From: Spongiactinospora rosea
GTDB taxonomy: Bacteria > Actinomycetota > Actinomycetes > Streptosporangiales > Streptosporangiaceae
Direction of reading: 5' to 3'
NCBI RefSeq assembly: GCF_003315795.1
Contig: NZ_QMEY01000003.1
Span: 558,001 to 622,000 of the forward strand
DNA: 64,000 bases
Below are positions 18,419 to 27,122 of the stretch, piece after piece (position 1 is the first letter of the stretch; each line of letters opens with the position of its first letter). The position numbers were made by a program, and so were the translations under genes. Under the pieces are notes generated by a model that was given only the letters and a program-made list of their open reading frames with translations, was not told where the DNA came from and ran no database searches.

Positions 18419-18478
18419 ATGGATCACCATTTCGCGTTTATCGAGCCGGCTCCGGGAGGGCCGGTCGCACCAGCGTGA
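18419..18478 (+). CDS. Candidate leader peptide with Phe codons ahead of an intrinsic terminator
   Basis: A 19-codon ORF (MDHHFAFIEPAPGGPVAPA; ATG 18413 would add two residues) too short for ordinary gene calling. It contains two Phe codons in the FAF context and two His codons, and ends inside the loop of a possible long hairpin. A well-formed terminator begins 26 bases after the stop. The next gene encodes a protein of aromatic amino acid synthesis. That arrangement fits ribosome-mediated attenuation, but function is inferred from layout alone. Confidence 0.45.
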   Translation: MDHHFAFIEPAPGGPVAPA

Positions 18479-18503
18479 AGTAGCGATCGACCGGAGCCGG
18501 CTC
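18443..18503 (+). promoter_or_regulatory. Alternative leader hairpins of the proposed attenuator
   Basis: GAGCCGGCTCCGG (18443-18455) pairs perfectly, 13 bp, with CCGGAGCCGGCTC (18491-18503). A competing 7-bp stem joins CCGGTCG (18461-18467) to CGACCGG (18488-18494). The two share bases and cannot form together. The leader peptide stop codon lies in the loop, so a ribosome on the leader would disrupt one or both. Confidence 0.5.
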
Positions 18504-18537
18504 AAGGCAGGGACGACACGTCTCTGCCTTTTGTTTT
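18504..18537 (+). terminator. Intrinsic terminator between leader peptide and DAHPS-CM gene
   Basis: AAGGCAGGGACG (18504-18515) pairs with CGTCTCTGCCTT (18519-18530), 12 bp with one G-U pair and an ACA loop. TTGTTTT follows directly. It is the only classical stem plus T-tract terminator I see in the window. It stands about 108 bases before the next start codon, not after a normal gene, which suggests either attenuation or the end of a small RNA. Confidence 0.8.
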
Positions 18538-18645
18538 ACCTCTTCACCTCACCCGCCGGCTCGTGGGGAACGCACGGCCGGCCCAATGCACAGGAGCCGA
18601 GATGTCGTCGATTTCCCTGCATGGTCAGTGGGAAAGGTCCGATTC

Positions 18646-19629
18646 GTGAGCGTAGAAATTCCGGACCTGCGCACGACGCGGGTCGTACGGATCGGACAGG
18701 TACCACTGGGTCAGGACGTCCTGCCGGTGGTGATAGGCGGAACCGCCGCGGCGGCCGGGCCGGGCGGCGCGCCCGGCGCGGCACAGGACATCCGATGGAT
18801 CACGCTGCGTGGTCATCACGGACGCCGCCCGGCGGGCGAGATGGTCGCCGAGGCCCGCGCCGGATGGGCGGGCCCGATCCTGGTGGAGCCGTTCTCGGCC
18901 GCCGATCTGCCGGACATCGCGGAGCAGGCCGACGGCGTGGTCGTCGGCGCGGCCTGGATGCAGGACTTCCGGCTGGTGCGCGCCGCGGCCAAACTCGGGC
19001 TCCCGGTGATCGTGCAGCGTGGCCCGGCCGCGACGCTGGAGGAGTGGCTGGCCATCGCCGACTACTGCGTGGCCGAGGGCAACGACCAGGTGGCGCTGTG
19101 CGAGTGCGGCAGCCGTACGCCCATGCCGGGCGGCGGGATCACGCTCGACCTGGCCATGGCGCGCGAGGCGCGGGACCGCACCGGCAGGCCGGTACTGGTC
19201 GCGCTCGGCCGGGACGCCGAGCTGGCCGGGGCGGCGGTCGCGGCCGGGGCCGACGGGCTGATGCTCGCCCCCGACGCCGAACGCGAGGTCGTGGCGGCGG
19301 CCAGGGAGGCGGCGGTCGTGGTGGGCGCGATGGTGCGCCGCGAGGACCCCGCCACGGTGGCCGAGGCCCGTCAGGTCATCGACCGGGTGGACGCCGCGCT
19401 GGCCACGCTCCTGGAACGCCGGGCCGAGCTGGCCGGCGTCGTGCAGCGGCTGAAGCCGGTGGGCGGGTTCGCCGGGCGCGACATGGAACGCGAGCGCAGC
19501 CTGGTGGCCGCCATGGCCCGCCGCGCCCCCGTCCTGGGCGCGGACCGCCTGGCCCCGGTGATGAACGCCGTGATCGAGGCGGGCCTGCACCTGGCCGAGG
19601 AGCGCCGCGCCGGGCCGGACGGCGGGTGA
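18646..19629 (+). CDS. Degenerate DAHP synthase domain fused to chorismate mutase
   Basis: A 327-residue two-domain protein. Residues about 60-225 follow the bacterial type I DAHP synthase fold: WMQDFRLVRAAAKLGLPVIV, EEWLAIADYCVAEGNDQVAL and CECGSRTPMPGG align with NMQNF, EEW..AEYI..EGN and CERGIRTFE of true enzymes. The substrate lysine of the LKRG motif is replaced (IVQRG). The SHGTGRRE metal-binding segment and the EVHPDP segment are not recognisable, and the N-terminal GPCSVES loop is missing. The C-terminal part (VDAALATLLERRAELAGVVQ, DMERERSLVAAMARRAP) looks like an AroQ-type chorismate mutase. Most likely only the mutase is active, with the other domain regulatory or structural. GTG 18646 follows GGAAAGG. 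Confidence 0.75.
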   Translation: MSVEIPDLRTTRVVRIGQVPLGQDVLPVVIGGTAAAAGPGGAPGAAQDIRWITLRGHHGRRPAGEMVAEARAGWAGPILVEPFSAADLPDIAEQADGVVVGAAWMQDFRLVRAAAKLGLPVIVQRGPAATLEEWLAIADYCVAEGNDQVALCECGSRTPMPGGGITLDLAMAREARDRTGRPVLVALGRDAELAGAAVAAGADGLMLAPDAEREVVAAAREAAVVVGAMVRREDPATVAEARQVIDRVDAALATLLERRAELAGVVQRLKPVGGFAGRDMERERSLVAAMARRAPVLGADRLAPVMNAVIEAGLHLAEERRAGPDGG

Positions 19630-19799
19630 TCCTCCCGCGCCCCGGCAGGCGTGTCGCCGCGGCGCGGACCCTTTCCCGCTGGTGACGGGGCGGCGCCCGG
19701 CAGGTGTCCGGATGACGGGCGCCGGGTGGCCGCAACGCCCGCCGAACACGCGTAGGCTCTTGTCCGCCGCCTTTCGCGAGTGGTGATCGAGGGAGCCGC

Positions 19800-22700
19800 A
19801 TGAGCGAGTCGTTCGTCCATCTGCACGTGCACACCGAGTACTCCATGCTCGACGGTGCCGCCCGGTTGAAGCAGATGTTCAAGCAGGTGGGCGATCTGGG
19901 CATGCCGGCCATCGCGATCACCGACCACGGCAACATGCACGGCGCCTACGACTTCTACAGGCAGGCCATGGCCGCCGACATCAAGCCGATCATCGGGATC
20001 GAGGCGTACGTCGCGCCGGAGCTGCGGCACAACAAGAAGCCGGTCCTGTGGGGCGAGCCGCACCAGAAGCGGGACGACGTCTCGGCGGGCGGCTACTACA
20101 CCCACATGACCATCTGGGCTCGTGACAAGACGGGCCTGCACAACCTGATGAAGCTCAGCTCGCGGGCCTACACCGAGGGGTTCGTCCGCAAGTGGGCCCG
20201 GATGGACGCCGAGCTGCTCGCCGAGCACTCGGCGGGGCTCATGGCCACCACCGGCTGCCCGTCCGGCGAGGTCCAGACGCGGCTGCGGCTCGGCCAGTAC
20301 GACGAGGCCGTCAAGGCCGCCGCGAAGTTCCAGGAGATCTTCGGCAAGGAGAACTACTTCCTGGAGGTCATGGACCACGGCCTGGACATCGAGCGCCGGG
20401 TCCGCGACGGCCTCACCCGGATCAGCCGGGAGCTGGACATCCCGCCGCTGGTCACCAACGACTCGCACTACACCTACGAGTCCGACGCCACCGGCCACGA
20501 CGCCCTGCTGTGCATCCAGACCGGCAAGCAGCTGTCCGACCCCGACCGGTTCAGGTTCGACGGCACCGGCTACTACGTCAAGACCGCCGACGAGATGCGG
20601 GCGATCCACCCCAACGAGGAGCTGTGGCAGGAGGGCTGCCGCAACACGCTGCTGGTCGCCGAGCGGGTGGACCCGGCGGGGTTCTTCGAGTTCAAGAACC
20701 TCATGCCCACCTACCCGATCCCGGAGGGCATGTCCGAGGCCGAGTTCTTCCGGTCCCAGGTCTGGGAGGGGATGGGCCGCCGCTGGCCGGAGGGCTTCGA
20801 CGAGGAGCACCGCAAGCAGGCGGAGTACGAGATCGGGATCATCGAGCAGATGGGCTTCCCGTCCTACTTCCTCGTGGTCGCCGACTTCATCATGTGGGCC
20901 AAGGCCAACGGCATCCGGGTGGGCCCGGGGCGTGGTTCGGCGGCCGGTTCGCTGGTGGCCTACGCGCTCGGCATCACCGACCTCGACCCGCTCCCGCACG
21001 GGCTGATCTTCGAGCGGTTCCTCAACCCCGACCGCGTCTCCATGCCCGACGTCGACATCGACTTCGACGAGCGCAGGCGCGGTGACGTGATCCGGTACGT
21101 CACCGACAAGTGGGGCGCCGACAAGGTCGCCATGATCGCCACGTTCGGCACCATCAAGGCGAAGGCCGCCATCAAGGACGCCGCACGCGTCCTGGGCTAC
21201 CCGTACGCGCTCGGCGACAAGGTGTCCAAGGCGTTCCCGCCGTCGGTGATGGGCAAGGACATCCCGCTCTCGGGCATCTTCGACGCCGACCACCCGCGCT
21301 ACAACGAGGCGGGCGAGCTGCGCAAGCTGTACGAGGAGGACGTCGATGTCAAGGCCGCGGTCGACCTGGGCAGGGGCCTTGAGGGCCTGATCCGCCAGAC
21401 CGGCGTGCACGCCGCCGGCGTGATCATGTCCGCCGAGGTGATCACCGACCACATCCCGATCATGCGCCGCGACTCCGACGGCGCGATCATCACGCAGTTC
21501 GACTACCCGACCTGCGAGACGCTCGGCCTGCTGAAGATGGACTTCCTGGGCCTGCGCAACCTGACGATCATCGACGACTGCCTGAAGATGGTCGAGGGCA
21601 ACACCGGCGAGCGGATCGACCTGCTGAAGCTGCCGCTCGACGACCCCAAGACCTACGAGCTCCTCGGCCGGGGCGACACCCTGGGAGTGTTCCAGCTGGA
21701 CGGCGGCGGCATGCGCTCGCTGCTGCGGCTGATGAAGCCCGACAACTTCGAGGACATCTCCGCGGTCGGCGCCCTCTACCGGCCCGGCCCGATGGGCGCC
21801 AACTCCCACACCAACTACGCGCTGCGCAAGAACGGCCAGCAGAAGATCGAGCCGATCCACCCCGAGTTCGAGGAGTCCCTGGCCGAGATCCTCGGCACGA
21901 CCTACGGCCTGATCGTCTACCAGGAGCAGGTCATGGCCATCGCGCAGAAGGTCGCCGGGTTCTCGCTCGGCAAAGCGGACCTCCTCCGCCGCGCGATGGG
22001 CAAGAAGAAGAAGGCCGAGCTGGACAAGCAGTTCGCCTCCTTCGAGCAGGGCATGAAGGACAACGGATACTCCGCCGCGGCGATCAAGACGCTGTGGGAC
22101 ATCCTGCTGCCCTTCTCCGACTACGCGTTCAACAAGGCGCACAGCGCCGCGTACGGCCTGGTCTCCTACTGGACCGCCTACCTCAAGGCCAACTACCCGG
22201 CCGAGTACATGGCGGCGCTGCTGACGTCCGTCAAGGACGACAAGGACAAGTCCGCCCTCTACCTCAACGAGTGCCGCCGGATGGGCATCAAGGTGCTGCC
22301 GCCCGACGTCAACGACTCCGACTTCGACTTCACCCCGCGCGGCGCGGACGTCCGGTTCGGCCTGTCGGCGATCCGCAACGTCGGCGGCAACGTGGTGGAC
22401 GGCATCATCGCGGCCCGCCGGGAGAAGAGCCGGTTCACCGACTTCAAGGACTTCCTGCGCAAGGTCCCCGCGCTCGTCTGCAACAAGCGCGTGATCGAGT
22501 CGCTGATCAAGGCGGGCGCCTTCGACTCCTTCGGGCATGTCCGCAAGGGCCTGGTCATGGTCCACGAGCAGTCCGTGGACGCGATCATCGACATCAAGAA
22601 GAACGAGGCGATCGGCCAGGACTCCCTGTTCGGCGCGGTCGAGGGCGTGGAGGACCAGACCTTCGACGTGCAGATCCCGGAGGGGGAGTGGGACAAGAGC

Positions 22701-23324
22701 ACGGTGCTGGCCTTCGAGCGGGAGATGCTCGGCCTGTACGTCTCCGACCACCCGCTGCTGGGCGTGGAGCACATCCTGTCCCAGGGGGCCGACTGCTCGA
22801 TCGCCGCGCTGCAGGCCGACGAACGGCCGGACGGCCAGGTGATCACGGTCGGCGGCATCCTGTCGGGGTTGCAGCGCAAGGTCACCAAGAAGGGCGACAC
22901 ATGGGTGCTCACCCAACTGGAGGACCTTGAGGGCTCCATCGAGGTGATGATCTTCCCATCCGCCTACCAGCTCTGCGCCACGATCCTGGCCGAGGACGCC
23001 ATCGTCTTCGTCAAGGGCCGCCTGGACAAGCGGGAGGACGTCGCCAAGATCATCGCGATGGAGGTCACCGCCCCCGACCTGACCCAGGAGGCCGGCGGCC
23101 CGCTGCTGGTCAGCCTGGCCCTCAGCCGCTGCACACCACCGCTGGTGGGCCGGCTGAAGGAGGTGCTGACCACCCATCCGGGCACCACCGAGATCCACCT
23201 GCAGGTCCACAACGGGGCCAGGACGACGGTGCTGCGCCTGGACGACCGCCTGCGGGTGTCCCCCTCCCCGGCGCTGATGGGCGACCTCAAGCAGCTTCTC
23301 GGCCCCGCCTGCCTCGGGGCCTGA
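19800..23324 (+). CDS. dnaE: DNA polymerase III alpha subunit (DnaE1 type)
   Basis: The replicative polymerase subunit. The N-terminal PHP domain starts at once (HLHVHTEYSMLDG, then ITDHGNMHGAYDFYRQA). The polymerase palm follows, with GPGRGSAAGSLVAYALGITD and the catalytic PDVDIDFDERRR near residue 417. The HhH/tau-binding and OB regions close the protein (GGILSGLQRKVTKKGDTW). At 1174 residues it matches the essential DnaE1, not the shorter repair DnaE2. The ATG at 19800 has a GAGGGAG SD. A TAGGCT -10-like element is at 19753-19758. The stop codon is inside the inverted repeat shared with the convergent PBP gene. Confidence 0.97.
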   Translation: MSESFVHLHVHTEYSMLDGAARLKQMFKQVGDLGMPAIAITDHGNMHGAYDFYRQAMAADIKPIIGIEAYVAPELRHNKKPVLWGEPHQKRDDVSAGGYYTHMTIWARDKTGLHNLMKLSSRAYTEGFVRKWARMDAELLAEHSAGLMATTGCPSGEVQTRLRLGQYDEAVKAAAKFQEIFGKENYFLEVMDHGLDIERRVRDGLTRISRELDIPPLVTNDSHYTYESDATGHDALLCIQTGKQLSDPDRFRFDGTGYYVKTADEMRAIHPNEELWQEGCRNTLLVAERVDPAGFFEFKNLMPTYPIPEGMSEAEFFRSQVWEGMGRRWPEGFDEEHRKQAEYEIGIIEQMGFPSYFLVVADFIMWAKANGIRVGPGRGSAAGSLVAYALGITDLDPLPHGLIFERFLNPDRVSMPDVDIDFDERRRGDVIRYVTDKWGADKVAMIATFGTIKAKAAIKDAARVLGYPYALGDKVSKAFPPSVMGKDIPLSGIFDADHPRYNEAGELRKLYEEDVDVKAAVDLGRGLEGLIRQTGVHAAGVIMSAEVITDHIPIMRRDSDGAIITQFDYPTCETLGLLKMDFLGLRNLTIIDDCLKMVEGNTGERIDLLKLPLDDPKTYELLGRGDTLGVFQLDGGGMRSLLRLMKPDNFEDISAVGALYRPGPMGANSHTNYALRKNGQQKIEPIHPEFEESLAEILGTTYGLIVYQEQVMAIAQKVAGFSLGKADLLRRAMGKKKKAELDKQFASFEQGMKDNGYSAAAIKTLWDILLPFSDYAFNKAHSAAYGLVSYWTAYLKANYPAEYMAALLTSVKDDKDKSALYLNECRRMGIKVLPPDVNDSDFDFTPRGADVRFGLSAIRNVGGNVVDGIIAARREKSRFTDFKDFLRKVPALVCNKRVIESLIKAGAFDSFGHVRKGLVMVHEQSVDAIIDIKKNEAIGQDSLFGAVEGVEDQTFDVQIPEGEWDKSTVLAFEREMLGLYVSDHPLLGVEHILSQGADCSIAALQADERPDGQVITVGGILSGLQRKVTKKGDTWVLTQLEDLEGSIEVMIFPSAYQLCATILAEDAIVFVKGRLDKREDVAKIIAMEVTAPDLTQEAGGPLLVSLALSRCTPPLVGRLKEVLTTHPGTTEIHLQVHNGARTTVLRLDDRLRVSPSPALMGDLKQLLGPACLGA

Positions 23325-23346
23325 CCCCGGGCCAAGGCGGGGTCAG
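23321..23346. terminator. Inverted repeat holding both stop codons of convergent dnaE and the PBP gene
   Basis: CTGACCCCG (23321-23329) and CGGGGTCAG (23338-23346) form a 9-bp perfect stem with an 8-base loop. The TGA of dnaE is in one arm and that of the PBP gene, read on the other strand, is at the mirrored position. Only 18 bases separate the two genes. Confidence 0.65.
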
Positions 23347-25643
23347 CGGCCCCAGGGCAGGTTCAGCCAGCGGTCGATCACCCGGGTGTGGCGGTGGTGC
23401 CGGTGCTGGCGGTGGTTCCGGTGGCCGCCGCGGGCCCGGTGGTGGCCGTCGCGGCCGTGGCGCCGCCACCGGCGGCCCTCGCCGCGGTGGTGCCGCCCCT
23501 CGCCGCGTTCGGCCTCCGCCTGTTCGAGGCCGGGGGTGTGCCCGCCGCCGAAGCGCGACATGTCCGGCCTGCGGAACGGTGTGGGCGCGGTGTCGCGCAG
23601 CGCGCGGGACATGGAGTCCACCCAGATGGGCCCCGGCAGCGACGCCCCCTGCACGCTGCCGTAGTGGGTGCCGCCGATGGTCACGCCGCGCAGCGGGTAG
23701 CGGTAGGAGCCCCGGATGTCGCCCACGCTGACCGCCGCGGCCAGGTCCGGGGTGTACCCGGCGAACCACGCCGAGGTGTAGCCGTTGTTGGTGCCGGTCT
23801 TGCCCGCCGCGTCGCGGCCGATGTCCTGGCCGCGCATGGTGCCCTTGTCGAAGACGCCGCGCAGCACGTGGGAGACCGCGTCGGCGACGTCGGGCTCGAT
23901 GGCCTGGGAGCAGTCCGGGGGCACGCGGGTGGCCCGCCCGCCCGGCTCGGCGATCTCGGCGATCACCATCGGCCGGCAGTACCTGCCCCTGGCGCCGAAG
24001 GCGGCGAAGGCCGCGGCGACCGTCACCGGATCGACCTCGTTGACGCCGAGGGTGAACGTCGGCACCTCGCGCAGCGGTGTCCCGTCCGCGCGCTTGACGC
24101 CGAACCTGCGGGCCGTCCGCACCACGTCGCACAGCCCGACCTTCTGCTCCAGCATCATGTAGAAGATGTTCACCGACTTCCAGGTGCCGGTGGAGATGCT
24201 GTGCGGGCCGCCCTCGCCCTCGCCGCTGGCGTTGTGGATCACGGTGCCGGGGTCGTTGACCGGGTTGCCGTGGCAGTCGCGGTACCCGTACCCGGCGACG
24301 AACGACCCGGGCGTGTTGAAGCCCTCGTCGAACCGCCAGCCCTCGGCCAGCGCCGTGGCCAGCGTGAACACCTTGAACGTCGAGCCCGCCTGGAGCCCCT
24401 GCCCGCCGCCGTGCGCGATGTCGGCGGGCAGGTTGTAGGTGGTGTGGTCGCCGTGCTTGCTGTTGCGCGGATTGCGGCCGTAGCGCTTGCTGGCCGCCAG
24501 CGCGCGGATCATGCCGGTGCCCGGCTCGATCATCGCCTCGGCCGCGACCTGGGCGTCGGCGGGGTCCACCTGCGCCGAGACCGCCTTCTCGGCGGCGCGC
24601 TGGATGCGCGGGTCCAGGGTGGTGCGCAGCACGATCCCGCCGTGCATCAGGCGGCGCTGGCGTTCGGCCCTGGTGTGCCCGAACGCGGGGTTGGCCAGCA
24701 GCTCCTTCTGCACGTACAGGCAGAAATAGGGCGAAGAGCTCTCCGAGCAGCCGCCCGGCTCGGGGCGCAGCCTGATGCCGAGCCCTTCCCGCCGCGCCTC
24801 CGCGGCCCGCGCCGCGGTGATCATGCCGAGACCGGCCATCCGGTCCAGCACCAGGTCACGGCGTTCGCGCAGGCGCTGCCTGCGGCTCGGCCCGAGGGCC
24901 GGGTCCGTCTCGTACGGCCGGCGCACCGCTCCCGCCAGCGTCGCCGCCTGCCCCAGCGTGAGCCGGTCGGCCGTGGTGGAGAAGAACCGCCGGGCCGCCG
25001 CCTCCACCCCGAACGCGCCCGCCCCGAAGTAGGTGATGTTGAGGTAGCGCTCCAGGATCTCGTCCTTGGTGTACTTCTTCTCCAGCGCCAGCGCGTACCG
25101 CAGCTCGCTGATCTTCCTGCGCAGGCTCGGCGCCCGCGCGCGCTGCCGCTCCTGCTCCGACTCCGCGGCCTCCACCAGGATGTTCTTCACGAGCTGCTGG
25201 GTGAGGGAGGAGCCGCCCTGCCGGATGCCGCCCGCCTGGGTGTTGGTGATCAGCGCCCGCAGCGTGCCCCGGACGTCGAGCCCGCCGTGCTCGTAGAACC
25301 TGGCGTCCTCGATGGCCACCAGGGCCTGCCGCATCACCGGGGCCACCCGCGACAGCGGCACGGTGGTGCGGTTTTGGAAGTAGAACTGGGCGAACTGCCG
25401 GCCCCGGGTGTCCAGCAGGCGCGTGTGCTGGGCCAGCGGCACCTCGCGCGGCGCGGCCGGCAGGTCGGTGAAGGTGGCCGAGACCTGCTTGGCCGCCAGC
25501 CCCGCCCCGCCCACCGCGGGCAGCGCGAGCGCGGCGGCGAGCAGCCCGCCGAGCGCGCCCGCCATGGCCAGCTTGGCGAGCGCCCCCTGCCCGGCGGCCG
25601 GCGCCCCGTCACGCCGCTTACGCGCGGCCCTACCCGACCTCAC
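23343..25643 (-). CDS. Class A penicillin-binding protein (bifunctional transglycosylase/transpeptidase)
   Basis: Polymerises and cross-links peptidoglycan at the outer face of the membrane. A basic cytoplasmic N terminus and one membrane anchor (about residues 24-50) precede the GT51 domain, with catalytic EDARFYEHGG near residue 108 and RQGGSSLTQQLVKN. The transpeptidase carries the serine motif STFK near 418, the SVN motif in GTWKSVNIFYM and KTGTNNGYTSAWFAG near 612. The C-terminal tail is rich in His/Arg/Gly (HRARGGHRNHRQHRHHRH), possibly wall- or metal-binding. No PASTA domain is seen. The start is a GTG complement at 25641-25643; a consensus TTGACA lies just upstream on the same strand (25673-25678). 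Confidence 0.94.
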   Translation of the reverse strand: MRSGRAARKRRDGAPAAGQGALAKLAMAGALGGLLAAALALPAVGGAGLAAKQVSATFTDLPAAPREVPLAQHTRLLDTRGRQFAQFYFQNRTTVPLSRVAPVMRQALVAIEDARFYEHGGLDVRGTLRALITNTQAGGIRQGGSSLTQQLVKNILVEAAESEQERQRARAPSLRRKISELRYALALEKKYTKDEILERYLNITYFGAGAFGVEAAARRFFSTTADRLTLGQAATLAGAVRRPYETDPALGPSRRQRLRERRDLVLDRMAGLGMITAARAAEARREGLGIRLRPEPGGCSESSSPYFCLYVQKELLANPAFGHTRAERQRRLMHGGIVLRTTLDPRIQRAAEKAVSAQVDPADAQVAAEAMIEPGTGMIRALAASKRYGRNPRNSKHGDHTTYNLPADIAHGGGQGLQAGSTFKVFTLATALAEGWRFDEGFNTPGSFVAGYGYRDCHGNPVNDPGTVIHNASGEGEGGPHSISTGTWKSVNIFYMMLEQKVGLCDVVRTARRFGVKRADGTPLREVPTFTLGVNEVDPVTVAAAFAAFGARGRYCRPMVIAEIAEPGGRATRVPPDCSQAIEPDVADAVSHVLRGVFDKGTMRGQDIGRDAAGKTGTNNGYTSAWFAGYTPDLAAAVSVGDIRGSYRYPLRGVTIGGTHYGSVQGASLPGPIWVDSMSRALRDTAPTPFRRPDMSRFGGGHTPGLEQAEAERGEGRHHRGEGRRWRRHGRDGHHRARGGHRNHRQHRHHRHTRVIDRWLNLPWGR

Positions 25644-25708
25644 GTCTGGGTAGGTGCAACCAGCCGATCAGTGTCAAACGCCGCCCGCCGGAATCTTTAC
25701 TCCGCGCT

Positions 25709-27028
25709 TCACTTCACCGGGGCCATTTCCCTGCTGATCTTCAGCCCGAGCGAGGCGAACTGCTCGAACGGCCGGTGGTAGCCCCGCTCGATGTGGTGGA
25801 CCCCGCGCAGCGTGGAGGTGCCCTCCGCCGCGGCGGCGGCCAGCACCGCGGAGAACCCGGCGCGGATGTCGGGCAGGCGTACGTCCGCTCCGCGCAGCTT
25901 GGACACCCCGCGCACCACGGCGGAGTGCTTGGCGTTGGTGTCGTGGTAGCGGCAGGCGGGCCCGCCCAGGCACACGTCGAACACCTCGATCTCACAGCCC
26001 ATCTTCTGCAGCGCGGGCACATAGACCAGGCGGTTCTCGAAGACCGTCTCGTGCAGCACGGACATGCCGTGGCTCTGGGTGAACAGCACCATCAGCGGGG
26101 TCTGCCAGTCGGTCATGAACCCCGGATGGGTGTCGGTCTGCACGGCCGCCTGGCGCAGCCCGTCGGGGGCCGACGCCGACAGCCAGTCATCGGTGATGTC
26201 CACCTGCGCGCCCATCCGGGCGAGCGTGGTGATCGCGGTGACCAGGCGGTCCTGGGGGCACCCGTGGACCCGCACCTGACCGCCGGTGATCAGCCCGGCC
26301 ACCAGGTAGGAGAACGCCTCGATGCGGTCGCCCGCCAGCCAGGTGGAGGCGCCGCGCAGGGTCGGCACGCCCTCGATCACGATCCTGCGGTCGGGACTCA
26401 GCTCGATGCGCGCCCCCATCCGCTGCAGGAACAGCGCCAGCTCCACGACCTCCGGCTCCATCGCCGCGCCCTTGAGCACCGTCTTGCCCTCGGCGCGCAC
26501 CGCGGACATCAAGATCGTCTCGGTGGCGCCGACGCTCGGGTACGGCAGCTCGATCCGGGTGCCGTGCAGCGCCTTGGCCTTGGCGGTGATGCCGCTGTCG
26601 CCGACCTCGATCTCCGCGCCCATCGCGCGCAGCGCCTCGACGTGGAAGTTGACCGGCCTGCGGCCGATCGGGTCGCCGCCGACCAACGGCACGTACGCCT
26701 CGCCCGCCAGGTGCAGCAACGGCCCCAGCATCAGGATCGGGATCCGGTTCAGGCCGGTGAACGCCGCCGGGACCTGCGGCTGGATGACGGGGCCCTGCGA
26801 GATGGCGATCTCCCGCTGGGTGATCTCCACGTTCATCCCGAGCGCCCGGAGCATCGCCGCGGTGATCTCCACCTCGCCGACCTCGGGCGCGTTCTGGATC
26901 GTGCTCTCCCCCGTGCCGAGCATCGCCGCGACCATGTGCTTGGACACGGCGTTCTTGGACCCCCGGACCTCGACGTCGCCGCGCAGCGGTCCGGAGGGCT
27001 CGATCAGCCAGACCTCTTCTTCGTTCAC
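25709..27028 (-). CDS. murA: UDP-GlcNAc 1-carboxyvinyltransferase (MurA), Asp variant
   Basis: MurA transfers enolpyruvate from PEP to UDP-GlcNAc, the first committed step of peptidoglycan synthesis. The substrate lysine is in VRGSKNAVSKH (Lys25). The flexible catalytic loop reads VGGDPIGRRP, with Asp119 where most bacteria have the fosfomycin-reactive Cys; Mycobacterium MurA has the same change. Conserved MTDWQTP, DTNAKHSAVVRG and LPDIRAGFSAVLAA are present. At 439 residues the length is normal. The GTG start (complement 27026-27028) has no good SD but lies seven bases after TAGGCT, so the message is probably leaderless. A second MurA elsewhere cannot be excluded. Confidence 0.9.
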   Translation of the reverse strand: MNEEEVWLIEPSGPLRGDVEVRGSKNAVSKHMVAAMLGTGESTIQNAPEVGEVEITAAMLRALGMNVEITQREIAISQGPVIQPQVPAAFTGLNRIPILMLGPLLHLAGEAYVPLVGGDPIGRRPVNFHVEALRAMGAEIEVGDSGITAKAKALHGTRIELPYPSVGATETILMSAVRAEGKTVLKGAAMEPEVVELALFLQRMGARIELSPDRRIVIEGVPTLRGASTWLAGDRIEAFSYLVAGLITGGQVRVHGCPQDRLVTAITTLARMGAQVDITDDWLSASAPDGLRQAAVQTDTHPGFMTDWQTPLMVLFTQSHGMSVLHETVFENRLVYVPALQKMGCEIEVFDVCLGGPACRYHDTNAKHSAVVRGVSKLRGADVRLPDIRAGFSAVLAAAAAEGTSTLRGVHHIERGYHRPFEQFASLGLKISREMAPVK

Positions 27029-27035
27029 GCGCCAA

Positions 27036-27041
27036 AGCCTA
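27036..27041 (-). promoter_or_regulatory. -10 element of leaderless murA
   Basis: On the minus strand TAGGCT ends seven bases before the murA GTG. No SD is present between them. Confidence 0.5.
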
Positions 27042-27122
27042 GCGAAGCGGCTCTCGTGGGCCCCGTGACCGTCGGCCTCCTTCTGTAGCATCGGAGGAAT
27101 CCAACCAAAAAGGGGGCCCTCC

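Noticed and set aside
19371..23210. 1279-codon reverse frame opposite dnaE
   Set aside because: Antisense shadow typical of high-GC third codon positions; dnaE on the other strand is complete with all motifs.
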